Source: JACVRW01 sp963803085 (lineage in GTDB: Bacteria; Actinomycetota; Thermoleophilia; Solirubrobacterales; Thermoleophilaceae). From it: 64,000 nucleotides of DNA. Below the pieces are notes generated by a model. The model saw only the letters and a program-made list of their open reading frames with translations. It was not told the origin of the DNA and ran no database searches. The position numbers and the translations under genes were made by a program. Every line of letters starts with the position of its first letter. Position 1 is the first letter of the stretch. Location of the stretch: the NCBI GenBank assembly GCA_963803085.1, contig CAWDLE010000037.1, forward strand, positions 155,839-219,838. Direction: 5' to 3'. Below, one piece after another: positions 48,271-57,905 of the stretch.

Positions 48271-48798
48271 ATGGCTACCCAGACGCAGACGCAGACCCAG
48301 CGCAAGGCCACTGCCCAGAAGGCTGCTGCTACGCGCCGTCGCAACGCCGCCGCACGCAGCCGTTCGGCCAAGAAGGCCGCCGAGGCCCGCGCGAAGGCTG
48401 AGCTGAACACCCTCCAGGTTGTCCAGCTGCAGGCCGAGCGTGCCGCTCTCGTGCCGGTCGGTGCCGCGCTCACCGCGCGTGACGCCGTGGTCGAGGCCGT
48501 GAAGCCCTACGTCGCTGGTCGCGAGAGCGCCGAGAAGGAGCTCGAGAAGGTCGGCAAGCGCGTGCAGGTCAACCTGAAGAGGTTCGAGCGCCGTGGCTCG
48601 ACCGCGCGCAACCGCGCCGTGCGTGAGGTCAAGCGCACCCGGACCCGCGTGGAGCGCGAGCTGCGCCAGCGCCGCACCAAGGCCGTGCGCACGGTGAAGC
48701 AGAACCGTCGCGGGGCCGAGCGCCAGGTGAAGTCGACCCGGCGCGAGTTCGAGCGCCAGGCGAGCAGCATCGTGCAGCGCGTGTCGTCGCTCGCGTAG
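48271..48798 (+). CDS. very basic coiled-coil protein, possible nucleoid-associated or histone-H1-like
   Basis: A 175-residue protein very rich in Arg, Lys, Ala and Gln. The N-terminal 45 residues (QTQTQTQRK repeats, then RRRNAAARSRSAKKAAEARA) look like a disordered DNA-binding tail. A central helix (LQVVQLQAERAALVPVGAAL) leads into a long charged coiled coil (VERELRQRRTKAVRTVKQNRR). It resembles histone-H1-like or heparin-binding-type proteins of actinobacteria, but no exact family is certain. Strong ribosome site and promoter suggest high expression. It could bind DNA, RNA or surface polymers. Confidence 0.65.
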   Translation: MATQTQTQTQRKATAQKAAATRRRNAAARSRSAKKAAEARAKAELNTLQVVQLQAERAALVPVGAALTARDAVVEAVKPYVAGRESAEKELEKVGKRVQVNLKRFERRGSTARNRAVREVKRTRTRVERELRQRRTKAVRTVKQNRRGAERQVKSTRREFERQASSIVQRVSSLA

Positions 48799-48871
48799 TT
48801 CCGCGCCGCGACCGCCGTCCACCCGGCGGCTGACTTACCCCCGGTCGTCCGGAGAGAGCGGCAGGGGAAAG

Positions 48872-48898
48872 ACTGCCGGCCAAATATTCGCCGGCAGT
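48872..48898 (+). terminator. hairpin after the basic-protein gene
   Basis: Perfect 9-bp arms ACTGCCGGC and GCCGGCAGT around 9 AT-rich bases, 73 bp after the stop. No T-run follows. It probably ends the transcript before the Mrp gene. Confidence 0.55.
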
Positions 48899-48985
48899 GT
48901 GCAGTATCTCTCCTCCCTCACCAGCGCCGTCCCTTATGGGGCGGCGTTGGTTCTTTCGGGCCCCGCTTTGCTTAACTGGACCTGG

Positions 48986-50131
48986 ATGCCTACGCGTGAA
49001 CAGATCGAGGACGCACTCAAGGGAGTAATCGACCCCGAGCTGCGCAAGGACATCGTGACCCTTGGCATGGTGCGCTCGATTGAGCAGCCGGAAGAGGGCA
49101 CGGTGAACGTGATCGTGTCGCTCACCACAGCGGGCTGCCCGATTCGCAACCACTTCCAGACGGCCGTGGTCGAGAAGGTTCGGGCCCTCGGCGTCTCGCA
49201 CGTGAACGTGGGCTTCGACGTCCTGTCCGACTCCGAGAAGGAGACGCTCGCGCAGCGCCTCGGCCGCAGCGGCGGCCTGCCGCAGGGCGCGCTCGCGGCG
49301 GTCAAGAACGTGATCTGCATCGGATCCGGCAAGGGCGGGGTGGGCAAGTCCACCGTGACCACGAATCTGGCGGCCGCGCTCCAGGCCGAGGGCCAGCGCG
49401 CAGCCGCGCTCGACGCCGACGTCTGGGGCTACTCGATCCCGCGCATGCTCGGCGTGCACGGCCGCCCGAAGGTCTCCGCCGACCGCAAGATCCTCCCGCT
49501 CGAGGGCCCCGCGGGAGTGAAGGCGATCTCGATCGAGTTCTTCCTGAACGAGCGCGACCAGGCCATCACGTGGCGCGGGCCGATGCTCCACAAGGCGATC
49601 CGCCAGTTCCTGGAGGACGTGGATTGGGGAGAGCTCGACTACCTCTTGATCGACCTGCCTCCGGGCACCGGCGACGTCTCGATGACGCTCGCGCAGCTGC
49701 TGCCCCAGGCGAAGTTCGTGATCGTGACGACCCCGCAGCCCGCGGCCCAGAAGGTGGCCGCGCGTGCCGCCGAGACCGCGCTGCGCTTCGACCTCGAGAT
49801 CGCCGGGGTGATCGAGAACATGTCCGGCTTCACGACGCCCAGCGGCGAGCGCTTCACGATCTTCGGCGAGGGCGGCGGACAGCTGCTAGCCGACGACCTC
49901 GACGTGCCGCTGCTCGGCAAGATCCCGCTCCAGGAGGAGCTCAGGATCTCCGCCGACGAGGGCACGCCGCTGGTGCTCGAGGATCCGCACGCACCCGCCT
50001 CGCAGGCGCTCTACCACGCCGCGCGCGGGATCATCGCCGCGACGCCGCAGCAGCTCGGGGTGCTTCAGGAGCCCTCGGGCCCGCCGATGCCGGAGATCAC
50101 CGGCACGGCACTGCCGATGGCAAGCGGCTAG
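48986..50131 (+). CDS. mrp: Mrp/NBP35-family Fe-S cluster carrier ATPase
   Basis: A 381-residue P-loop protein that carries and delivers iron-sulfur clusters. An N-terminal MIP18/DUF59 domain (about 1-80; GVIDPELRKDIVTLGMV, TTAGCPIRN) precedes the ATPase domain with GSGKGGVGKSTVTTNLAAAL (about 113-132), DADVWGYSIPRMLG and DLPPGTGDVSMTLAQ. The usual CxxC near the end of the ATPase domain is not seen: the family's ENMS-x-CxxC segment reads ENMSGFTTPSG here. ATG at 48986 is chosen because it begins the MIP18 domain. Its 3' neighbour, a ferredoxin, is convergent. Confidence 0.9.
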   Translation: MPTREQIEDALKGVIDPELRKDIVTLGMVRSIEQPEEGTVNVIVSLTTAGCPIRNHFQTAVVEKVRALGVSHVNVGFDVLSDSEKETLAQRLGRSGGLPQGALAAVKNVICIGSGKGGVGKSTVTTNLAAALQAEGQRAAALDADVWGYSIPRMLGVHGRPKVSADRKILPLEGPAGVKAISIEFFLNERDQAITWRGPMLHKAIRQFLEDVDWGELDYLLIDLPPGTGDVSMTLAQLLPQAKFVIVTTPQPAAQKVAARAAETALRFDLEIAGVIENMSGFTTPSGERFTIFGEGGGQLLADDLDVPLLGKIPLQEELRISADEGTPLVLEDPHAPASQALYHAARGIIAATPQQLGVLQEPSGPPMPEITGTALPMASG

Positions 50132-50146
50132 GCCGACTCGAGCGCG

Positions 50147-50413
50147 CTACGTGCTCTGCTTGAAGTAGTCGGCGTTGATCTGGATGTACGGCTGCCATTC
50201 GTCCGGCAGCTGATCCTCGGCAAAGCACGCGTCCACCGGGCAGGCCTCGACGCAGGCGTCGCAGTCGATGCATTCCTCCGGGTCGATGTAGAGCTGTTTG
50301 ACCTCGTCGTAGTCGGGCTCGTCGGGCGTCGGATGGATGCAGTCGACGGGACAAACCTCCACGCAGGAGTTGTCCTTGGTGTCGATGCAGGGTTCGGCGA
50401 TGACGTAAGCCAC
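50147..50413 (-). CDS. fdxA: 7Fe ferredoxin
   Basis: An 88-residue ferredoxin of the FdxA type with one 3Fe-4S and one 4Fe-4S cluster. The first cluster ligands are in PCIDTKDNSCVEVCPVDCI and the second in CIDCDACVEACPVDAC. The acidic C-terminal tail (PDEWQPYIQINADYFKQ) is typical. It is a low-potential electron carrier in the cytoplasm. GTG at 50413 follows AAGGAGAACA, a strong ribosome site, so upstream in-frame codons are rejected. Confidence 0.93.
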   Translation of the reverse strand: MAYVIAEPCIDTKDNSCVEVCPVDCIHPTPDEPDYDEVKQLYIDPEECIDCDACVEACPVDACFAEDQLPDEWQPYIQINADYFKQST

Positions 50414-50510
50414 TGTTCTCCTTCTCGTGTCCAAAAAGCGCCTGGGCGCGAGGACACGCATTGTATTCGGTGGCCTTCGCCGGCGGTCGCACCCCGGCGC
50501 CGTCAGGACA

Positions 50511-50516
50511 TAGTCT
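50511..50516 (+). promoter_or_regulatory. -10 box of leaderless methyltransferase transcript
   Basis: TAGTCT ends 7 bp before the GTG start at 50524, with no ribosome binding site between. Confidence 0.4.
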
Positions 50517-50523
50517 CCGGCAG

Positions 50524-51525
50524 GTGCCGGAGCCCCGCGAGCCCGATCCCTTCCTCGACACGTTCACCGGCCTGGTGGCGGCCCGCGCCGTCACGAGCGC
50601 CACGATGCTCGGCGTCTTTGACTCCCTCCAGGACGGGCCGGCGTCGGCGGACGAACTCGCAGAACGACTCGGTCTCGACCCCCTCGGCGCGGACACGCTG
50701 CTCACCACCCTCTCGACGCTCGGGTACGTGAAGGCCGATGGCGATCGCTTCCGTAATGCCGAGGTGAGCGAGCGCCTGCTGGTGCGCGACTCGCCCGAGT
50801 CGATCGCAACCTTCGTCGGTGACCAGGGCGACCTCCATTGGCAGGTGCTCGACCTGCTCCCGGACGCGCTCCGAACCGGGCGCCCGTACGCGATGCACGA
50901 GGAGCGCCGCGACGACGGCGAGCGCTGGCAGGCCTACATCCGCGGGCTGTTCGAGATCTCGCGTGCCGAGCACGCGGCGAATGCGGCGCTCGTGCCCGTC
51001 GAGGAGCCGCGGCTCATGGTGGACGTGGCCGGTGGCCACGGCGCCTTCTCCATGGCGATGTGCGACCGCCACTCGACGCTTGCGGCAACCGTCCTCGACC
51101 TCCCGCCGAGCGCGGAGGTCGGCCGCCAGATAGTCGCTGAGCAGGGGTACTCCGATCGCATCTCGTTCCGCGAGGGCGACGTGTTCGAGCTCGGCCTCGG
51201 CGACGACGACAGCGTCGATGTGGTCTCGGTGTTCAACCTCGCTCACCACCTGCCGGAGGAACGCAACCGCGAGCTCTGCGGGATGGCGCGCGCGGTGCTG
51301 CGGCCGCGCGGGTGCATGGTGATGGGCGACTCCGCGCGGCCGGAGCCCGGCGAACCGGTCTCTGAGCACGGCGCGATCTCGAGCCTGCTCTTCTACGCGT
51401 GGAGCCACAGCCGCAACTTCACGCCGTCCGAGATCTGCGGCTGGATGGAGGACGCAGGCTTCACGGACGTGAAGTCCCACCGCAACGTGCGCTCGCCGTG
51501 GCGCGTGGTGGTGGTGGGACGGTGA
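50524..51525 (+). CDS. SAM-dependent O-methyltransferase (winged-helix dimerisation type)
   Basis: A 333-residue small-molecule methyltransferase. The N-terminal helical/winged-helix dimer domain (about 1-90; TSATMLGVFDSLQDGPASAD) precedes a Rossmann domain with SAM motif MVDVAGGHGAFSMAMCDR, VLDLPPSAEVGRQI and GDVFELGLGDDDSVDVVSV. This matches the hydroxyneurosporene/acetylserotonin methyltransferase group, which methylates hydroxyl groups on aromatic or isoprenoid substrates. It overlaps the next gene by 4 bp (GTGA), an NAD(P)-binding protein, hinting at one short pathway. Confidence 0.82.
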   Translation: MPEPREPDPFLDTFTGLVAARAVTSATMLGVFDSLQDGPASADELAERLGLDPLGADTLLTTLSTLGYVKADGDRFRNAEVSERLLVRDSPESIATFVGDQGDLHWQVLDLLPDALRTGRPYAMHEERRDDGERWQAYIRGLFEISRAEHAANAALVPVEEPRLMVDVAGGHGAFSMAMCDRHSTLAATVLDLPPSAEVGRQIVAEQGYSDRISFREGDVFELGLGDDDSVDVVSVFNLAHHLPEERNRELCGMARAVLRPRGCMVMGDSARPEPGEPVSEHGAISSLLFYAWSHSRNFTPSEICGWMEDAGFTDVKSHRNVRSPWRVVVVGR

Positions 51526-52391
51526 TCCTGCTCACGGGCGCCACCGGCACCGTGGGATCCGCCCTGCTGCGCCGGCTCACGGCGCACGGCCGGCCGGTGC
51601 GTGCGCTCGTCCGCGAGCCGCGCCGCCTCGGCGACCAGCGCGTGCGCGTGCAGATAGCGCTCGGCGACCTGGCGGATCCGCCCTCGTTTCGCAATGCGCT
51701 TCGCGGCGTCGACACGGTCGTGCACATGGCGGCCTCGATCCGCGACCAGCCGCGCGCCTCGATCGAGGAGCTGAACGCGCTCGCGACGCTGCGCCTGGTG
51801 CGGGCGGCCGAGCGGGCCGGCGCGGAGCGCTTCCTGTTCTTCTCCGCAATGAGCGCCAGCCACCACTCGCGCACGCGCTTCTTCCGCGCGAAGGCGCTCG
51901 CTCAGGAGGCGGTTGAGGCCTCGCCGATCGAGACCACGATCTTCGCGCCCTCGATCATCTACACCCCCGGCGACCCGTGGCTGACGCTGCTCGACCGGCT
52001 CTCGCGCCTTCCCGCGGTGGTGGTGTCCGGCTCCGGGCGCGCGACCTTCGAGCCGATCTGGGCGGAGGACGTGGCGGATGCAGTCATGAGTGCCCTCTCA
52101 AACGGTGACTCCGGCAGGTACGACCTGGCCGGTCCCGAGATCCTCTCCTACGACGACATCGTGCGAACGACGTTGCGGGCGAATGGGCGCCGCCGGCGTC
52201 TGCTGCACGTGCCGCTACCGCTGGTGCGGGCTTCTCTCAAGGCGCTCCGCCGGGTGGGCGGACCGAAGGTCTTCGCCACCTGGGAGGAGGCGGAGCTGAT
52301 GGAGGAGCCGATGGTGTCAGAACGAGGAACGGCGGACACCGAGAAGCTGGGCGTGAGCCCGCTCCCGATGTCCGCCGTCCTAGGGGTCTGA
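51522..52391 (+). CDS. NAD(P)-binding SDR-type protein (NmrA/atypical epimerase-like)
   Basis: A 289-residue Rossmann-fold protein of the extended or atypical SDR group. It starts with the nucleotide-binding ILLTGATGTVGSALLRRL, followed by VVHMAASIRDQ and IIYTPGDPWLTLLDRL. The usual YxxxK is not clear (HSRTRFFRAKALAQ occupies its place), as in NmrA-like or complex I assembly-type SDRs. It may act as a reductase or as a redox sensor. It is coupled to the methyltransferase upstream; its stop lies inside the palindrome at 52384-52411. Confidence 0.75.
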   Translation: MILLTGATGTVGSALLRRLTAHGRPVRALVREPRRLGDQRVRVQIALGDLADPPSFRNALRGVDTVVHMAASIRDQPRASIEELNALATLRLVRAAERAGAERFLFFSAMSASHHSRTRFFRAKALAQEAVEASPIETTIFAPSIIYTPGDPWLTLLDRLSRLPAVVVSGSGRATFEPIWAEDVADAVMSALSNGDSGRYDLAGPEILSYDDIVRTTLRANGRRRRLLHVPLPLVRASLKALRRVGGPKVFATWEEAELMEEPMVSERGTADTEKLGVSPLPMSAVLGV

Positions 52392-52411
52392 CCCCGTACG
52401 GGGTCAGACCC
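52384..52411. repeat. palindrome sharing the GGGGTCAGACCCC core
   Basis: GGGTCTGACCCC and GGGGTCAGACCC pair over 12 bp around GTAC, which is itself self-complementary. The stop codon of the SDR gene lies within the left arm. The core is the same as in the palindrome at 14251-14281, so this looks like a dispersed element used as a terminator. Confidence 0.65.
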
Positions 52412-52429
52412 TCAGGGGTCGTGGGGCAA

Positions 52430-52450
52430 GCGCCGGGCGTTGCCCGGCGC
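52430..52450 (-). terminator. groEL terminator hairpin
   Basis: Perfect 9-bp arms GCGCCGGGC and GCCCGGCGC with a 3-base loop, 13 bp after the groL stop on the minus strand. It lies beside the preceding palindrome so that the convergent transcripts are stopped from both sides. Confidence 0.65.
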
Positions 52451-52463
52451 GCAGCCACGTCTT

Positions 52464-54098
<1,635 letters not shown>

Positions 54099-54110
54099 TT
54101 GCGTGTCCTC

Positions 54111-54404
54111 CTAGCCCGCGACCTTGGCGAGCACGTCGGACTCCCGAAGTACCAGGAGATCCTCCCCCTCGACCTCGACCTCGGTGCCGCCGTACTTCGA
54201 ATACAGGACCTCGTCGCCCTCGGCGACGTCGAGCGGGATGCGCTTGTCGCCATCCTCGTCCCACTTACCCTCACCGACTGCAAGGACCTTGCCGCGCTGC
54301 GGCTTCTCCTTGGCCGTGTCAGGGAGGACGATGCCGCTCGCGGTGGTCTCCTCCTCTTCGATCGCCTTCACGATGAGGCGATCACCTAGAGGCTTGAGAT
54401 TCAT
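54111..54404 (-). CDS. groS: co-chaperonin GroES
   Basis: A 97-residue lid of the GroEL cage. It has MNLKPLGDRLIVKAIEEEET, the mobile loop TASGIVLPDTAKEKPQ, and the dome strand LYSKYGGTEVEVEGEDLLVL. ATG at 54404 follows GGAGGTAAAGCGC, a strong ribosome site. Two CIRCE operators lie 31-84 bp upstream. First gene of the groES-groEL operon. Confidence 0.98.
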   Translation of the reverse strand: MNLKPLGDRLIVKAIEEEETTASGIVLPDTAKEKPQRGKVLAVGEGKWDEDGDKRIPLDVAEGDEVLYSKYGGTEVEVEGEDLLVLRESDVLAKVAG

Positions 54405-54434
54405 GCGCTTTACCTCCGTAGAAAGTTCTGTCGT

Positions 54435-54461
54435 TTGGCACTCCGAGCCTGCGAGTGCCAG
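54435..54461. promoter_or_regulatory. CIRCE element 1 (HrcA operator)
   Basis: TTGGCACTC, 9-bp spacer, GAGTGCCAG. It matches the CIRCE consensus (TTAGCACTC-N9-GAGTGCTAA) with G/C changes. HrcA binding here represses groES-groEL until heat stress. Confidence 0.88.
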
Positions 54462-54488
54462 CTGGCACTCTAGCAATGAGAGTGCCAA
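54462..54488. promoter_or_regulatory. CIRCE element 2 (HrcA operator)
   Basis: CTGGCACTC, 9-bp spacer, GAGTGCCAA. It directly abuts CIRCE 1 with no gap, giving a 54-bp double operator that should allow side-by-side HrcA dimers. Confidence 0.85.
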
Positions 54489-54509
54489 TACACCAGAGGA
54501 GAAGCCTGT

Positions 54510-54908
54510 CTAGTTCTGGGCGGGCGCGTCCCGGCGCAGGCGCTCATGGATCTCGGACGGACGGTCCGAGATTTGCGAGAAGCGCACCACGGTGACCATG
54601 TCGTCCATCTCGACCTTGCGACCGTAGATCTGCTCCAGGAAGTGGACCATCTCGTCGAGCCGCCGGAACTCCGGGTTGTCGTGCTCGATGTCCCGAGGGG
54701 AGAGGTCCTGGACCTGCTTGACCTCCACGCTGTCGATCACCGCGTCGAAGATCTTCTGACGCGGTGAATGCTGGAAGCCGACGGTGATCATCACGACCTC
54801 GCCCTTGCGGTACTTCTTGCCCTTATCGCCGAGCCGGATCGTGGCGGTCTTGCGCCCTCGCTTGAGCTGATCGACGAAGACGGGCGAATAGAAGTTGAGG
54901 ACGAACAC
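54510..54908 (-). CDS. ASCH-domain protein
   Basis: A 132-residue protein with an ASCH/PUA-like beta-barrel: LNFYSPVFVDQLKRGRKTAT, IRLGDKGKKYRKGEVVMITV, then VEVKQVQDLSPRDIEHDNPE. The KT and RLG residues match the conserved binding groove of the ASCH family, which is thought to bind RNA or modified nucleosides. Its stop is 21 bp from the CIRCE pair, and the Nudix gene ends 10 bp upstream of its GTG start, so it may be the last gene of the Crp-Pcm-Nudix run. Function unknown. Confidence 0.8.
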   Translation of the reverse strand: MFVLNFYSPVFVDQLKRGRKTATIRLGDKGKKYRKGEVVMITVGFQHSPRQKIFDAVIDSVEVKQVQDLSPRDIEHDNPEFRRLDEMVHFLEQIYGRKVEMDDMVTVVRFSQISDRPSEIHERLRRDAPAQN

Positions 54909-54918
54909 GCCGGGCAGC

Positions 54919-55335
54919 CTAGCTTCCTTTTGCCAGTCGCGATAGGGCGGTCTTCGCGATGTCCTTCTCGCCCCGGTAGGCCAGCCGCGCGGGCGCGTCC
55001 TCGAGGGGTATCCAGAGGGCCTCCTCGACCTCGTGGTCGTGGTCCTCGAGCCGCCCGGAGCGGTAGCGGAAGAGGAAGAAGCTGACGATCTTGAGGACGC
55101 GGTCGCCGTCGCGGGCGTACCAGTAGCGGATATCCCCGAGCTTCTCGATCGGGGTGGCCTCGAGGCCCGTCTCCTCGCGCACCTCGCGCAGCGCCGCCTC
55201 CTGCGCCGACTCTCCCTTCTCGGGATGGCCCTTGGGCAGCGCCAGGATTTTGTCGCGCACGCGGACCACCGCCACGTGCGGGCGACCCCTGAGGTTGCGG
55301 ATCACGAGCCCGCCGGAGGAGAACTCGCGGATCAC
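54919..55335 (-). CDS. Nudix hydrolase
   Basis: A 138-residue Nudix protein that cleaves a nucleoside diphosphate linked to another group. The Nudix box is intact (GHPEKGESAQEAALREVREE, residues about 40-60). Preceding VVRVRDKILALPKG and following LEATPIEKLGDIRYWY fit the diadenosine polyphosphate or MutT/ADP-ribose type; the substrate is open. GTG at 55335 overlaps the pcm stop by 4 bp. One of a short operon with crp and pcm. Confidence 0.88.
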   Translation of the reverse strand: MIREFSSGGLVIRNLRGRPHVAVVRVRDKILALPKGHPEKGESAQEAALREVREETGLEATPIEKLGDIRYWYARDGDRVLKIVSFFLFRYRSGRLEDHDHEVEEALWIPLEDAPARLAYRGEKDIAKTALSRLAKGS

Positions 55336-55973
55336 GTGTCGCCGGTCACGAGTGGCACGAAGCGCACGCCGGTGACCACCTCCTCCCGGCCGTCGCGGAA
55401 GCAGATCAGGTGCTCGCGCCGGCCACGCTGGACCGGACAGACGAGCGCGGCGCCCGGCTCGAGCTGCTCGAATAGCGCCGCCGGTGGCTCGTCCTGAGCC
55501 GTGGCGGTCACCGATATTCCTCCGAACGGAGCGCGGTCGGGCGCGCCGAGAGAGCCGTCGCCCACGCGCACCTCGACGTTGCGGTAGCCGAGCTGCTCGA
55601 GCCTCTCCTCCGCCTCGCGCGCGAGGCTCTCGTACCGCTCGATGGTGATCACCTCGCGCGCGAGCAGCGACAGCACGGCGGCCGCGTAGCCCGATCCCGT
55701 GCCGACCTCGAGCACCGTCTCCGTGCCGTCCAGCTCGAGCAGCTGCGCCATGCACGCCACGATCCACGGCTGCGACATGGTCTGGCCCTCGCCGATCCGC
55801 ACCGCGCCGTCGCGGTATGCGCGGCGGCGCTGCTCGGGAGGCAGGAACAGCTCCCGGGGAACGGTGGCCATGGCGGCCAGCACGCGTTCGTCGTCGATCC
55901 CGCGCCGCCGCAGCTGGCGCGTGACCATGCGGCTTCGCTCAGTGGATGTAGTTCCGGAGCCGTCCGGGGTCAT
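55332..55973 (-). CDS. pcm: protein-L-isoaspartate O-methyltransferase
   Basis: A 213-residue repair methyltransferase acting on damaged isoaspartyl residues. It has MVTRQLRRRGIDDERVLAAM at the start, PRELFLPPEQ, GEGQTMSQPWIVACM, the SAM site VLEVGTGSGYAAAVLSLLA and ALVCPVQRG. ATG at 55973 is favoured because a GGAAAGG ribosome site precedes it and because the family begins about this far before MVxxQL; this start overlaps the end of the Crp-type gene by 35 bp. An ATG at 55928 is possible. Confidence 0.9.
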   Translation of the reverse strand: MTPDGSGTTSTERSRMVTRQLRRRGIDDERVLAAMATVPRELFLPPEQRRRAYRDGAVRIGEGQTMSQPWIVACMAQLLELDGTETVLEVGTGSGYAAAVLSLLAREVITIERYESLAREAEERLEQLGYRNVEVRVGDGSLGAPDRAPFGGISVTATAQDEPPAALFEQLEPGAALVCPVQRGRREHLICFRDGREEVVTGVRFVPLVTGDT

Positions 55974-56631
55974 GCACGGTGACCTTTCCACGACCGAGGG
56001 TCACGATTCCCGCTCGTTCAAGCGTCGCGAGGAAGCGGCTGGCGCTCTCGCGCGAGGTGCCGGCGAGGTGTGCGATCTCGGCCTGGGTCGACCGGATCAG
56101 CACGTCCTCATGTGGTGCGCCGTCGGCCTGGCGCGAGACGGTCTGGGCGAGCAGGGCGCTCGCCACGCGGCCGGCCACTGTCTGGAACGACTGCTGGAGC
56201 AGCCGCTCGTTCGTACGGCTCACCCGCTCGGCGAGATTGGCGAGCAGCTTCAGCGCGATGTCGGGGTTGCGCGCGATCAGCCGCTGCACGTCGGTGGCCA
56301 GGAGCGCCACGGCGGTCGTGGCCTCGATCGCCTCGGCGGTGGCGGAGCGTGTCTCCCCGCGGAACATCGCCAGTTCGCCGAAGAGCATGCCCGCGCGGAG
56401 CTCGGCGAGGGCGACCATGCGCCCGTCCTGATGCTCGCGCGTGAGCACCACGGCGCCCGTCCGCAGCAGGTAACAGGTGTCGCCAACGTCGCCCTCGCGG
56501 AAAATCACCTCACCCTTGTCCCAGTGGCGCGGCACGGCCACCTGGGCCACCTCGTTCAGCTCGCGCTCCTCGAGATCGCCGAAGACCTCGGTGTTGGCGA
56601 GAAGGCGAGCCGTGTCGTGCCCAGTGGCCAT
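55939..56631 (-). CDS. Crp/Fnr-family transcriptional regulator
   Basis: A 230-residue regulator. The cyclic-nucleotide-binding domain (about 20-130) shows GEVIFREGDVGDTCYLLRTG, ELRAGMLFGELAMFRGETRSATAEA with the phosphate-binding Glu and an Arg/Ser-Ala pair close to the cAMP-contact pattern of Crp. The C-terminal winged helix (about 165-225) has TQAEIAHLAGTSRESASRFLA. It likely senses cAMP, which could come from the cyclase at 9793. ATG at 56631 lies 7 bp after a GATTAT box shared with the divergent ilvA gene. Start at 56640 is an alternative. Confidence 0.87.
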   Translation of the reverse strand: MATGHDTARLLANTEVFGDLEERELNEVAQVAVPRHWDKGEVIFREGDVGDTCYLLRTGAVVLTREHQDGRMVALAELRAGMLFGELAMFRGETRSATAEAIEATTAVALLATDVQRLIARNPDIALKLLANLAERVSRTNERLLQQSFQTVAGRVASALLAQTVSRQADGAPHEDVLIRSTQAEIAHLAGTSRESASRFLATLERAGIVTLGRGKVTVHDPGRLRNYIH

Positions 56632-56637
56632 GAGGCG

Positions 56638-56644
56638 CATAATC
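56638..56644. promoter_or_regulatory. shared bidirectional -10 box (Crp-type / threonine dehydratase)
   Basis: CATAAT (56638-56643) ends 9 bp before the plus-strand GTG at 56653. GATTAT on the minus strand (56644 to 56639) ends 7 bp before the Crp-type ATG at 56631. The starts are 21 bp apart, and the 5-bp inverted repeat CCACT/AGTGG (56644-56655) lies just beside it. Confidence 0.5.
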
Positions 56645-56652
56645 CCACTTGA

Positions 56653-57891
56653 GTGGCCGTCGCCCCAGAAGAAGCCGTGACCTACGCCGACGTCGAGGAC
56701 GCCGCGCGCGCTCTCGCGGGCCGAGTGCGCGAGACGCCGCTGCTCTCCTCCGGCGAGCTCTCGCGCCGCATGGGTGCTCGCGTGCTGCTCAAGGCTGAGA
56801 ACCTGCAGCTCACCGGCTCCTTCAAGGCGCGCGGCGCCACGCACATGATCCGCGGGCTTCCGCGCGCGGCGCTTGATGCCGGTGTGGTCGCGGCCAGCGC
56901 CGGAAACCACGCGCAGGCGGTGGCGTTCGCCGCGCGTGACGCCGGGGCGCATGCGGTCCTTGTGATGCCGGCGCAGGCGCCGCTCGCCAAGGTGGCCGCG
57001 GTGCGCCAGTACGGCGGCGAGGTGCGCTTCGTGGAGGGCGGCTACGACGAGGCGGGGGCCGAGGCGGAGCGCCTCGCCGAGTCGGAGGGCCTGACGGCCG
57101 TGCACGCCTTCGACCAGCCGGAGGTGGTGGCCGGGCAGGGCACGATCGGGCTCGAGCTGGCGCGCCAGGCACCCGACCTGAAGTTGGTGGTGGTGCCGCT
57201 GGGTGGCGGCGGGCTCGTGAGCGGAATCGGCCTCGCGCTGGCCGGTGCGCTCGACGGTGTGCGCGTGGTCGGGGTGCAGGCGGAGGCGTGCGCGCCGTAC
57301 ATCGACTCGCTCGCGGCTGAGCGGCCGATCGGCGCGCGGTCGGCAAACACGATCTGCGACGGCATCGCCGTGAAGCGCCCGGGCGACTTCACGCTCCCGC
57401 TCGTGCAGCACTACGTGGACGAGGTGGTGACCGTCTCGGACGACGAGGTGGCGCAGGCAATGGTGCTGCTGCTCGAGCGCTCGAAGCTCGTGGTGGAGGG
57501 CGCCGGTGCCGTGGCGGTGGCCGCGCTCATGACCGGGCGCGTGGCGGCACCGGAGAGTGGCGAGGTCTGTGCCGTGCTCTCGGGCGGCAACGTGGATGCC
57601 TCGCTCCTGTCGGAGTGCATCCGCCTGGGCGAGACGGCGGCCGGTCGGCGGATGGTGCTCTCGACGGTGGTGCCTGACCGGCCCGGCGCACTGGCGGGCC
57701 TCCTGCGCGTCGTGGCGGACCACGGCGGCAACGTCGTGGACGTGGAGCACCTGCGCGACGGCCTCGAGATCCACGTCCGGGAGACGGCGATCAAGCTCGT
57801 GCTCCAGACGCGCGGCAGCGACAACAGCCAGGAGATCCTCGACGCCGCGCGAGCTGAGGGCTTCTCGGTGCGCGTCGAGACCGTGGCCTAG
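56653..57891 (+). CDS. ilvA: threonine ammonia-lyase with C-terminal ACT domain
   Basis: A 412-residue PLP enzyme deaminating threonine to 2-oxobutyrate. The PLP Lys is in LTGSFKARGATHMIRG (about residue 58), the substrate region in VAASAGNHAQAVAFAAR, the PLP-phosphate loop in VVPLGGGGLVSGIGLA. A single ACT domain (about 335-412; VVPDRPGALAGLLRVVADHG) follows, as in catabolic/short threonine dehydratases. It may feed isoleucine synthesis or propionate formation. GTG 56653 fits the shared -10 box; an in-frame GTG at 56677 is an alternative start. Confidence 0.9.
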   Translation: MAVAPEEAVTYADVEDAARALAGRVRETPLLSSGELSRRMGARVLLKAENLQLTGSFKARGATHMIRGLPRAALDAGVVAASAGNHAQAVAFAARDAGAHAVLVMPAQAPLAKVAAVRQYGGEVRFVEGGYDEAGAEAERLAESEGLTAVHAFDQPEVVAGQGTIGLELARQAPDLKLVVVPLGGGGLVSGIGLALAGALDGVRVVGVQAEACAPYIDSLAAERPIGARSANTICDGIAVKRPGDFTLPLVQHYVDEVVTVSDDEVAQAMVLLLERSKLVVEGAGAVAVAALMTGRVAAPESGEVCAVLSGGNVDASLLSECIRLGETAAGRRMVLSTVVPDRPGALAGLLRVVADHGGNVVDVEHLRDGLEIHVRETAIKLVLQTRGSDNSQEILDAARAEGFSVRVETVA

Positions 57892-57905
57892 GAGCTGCCG
57901 CGCCG

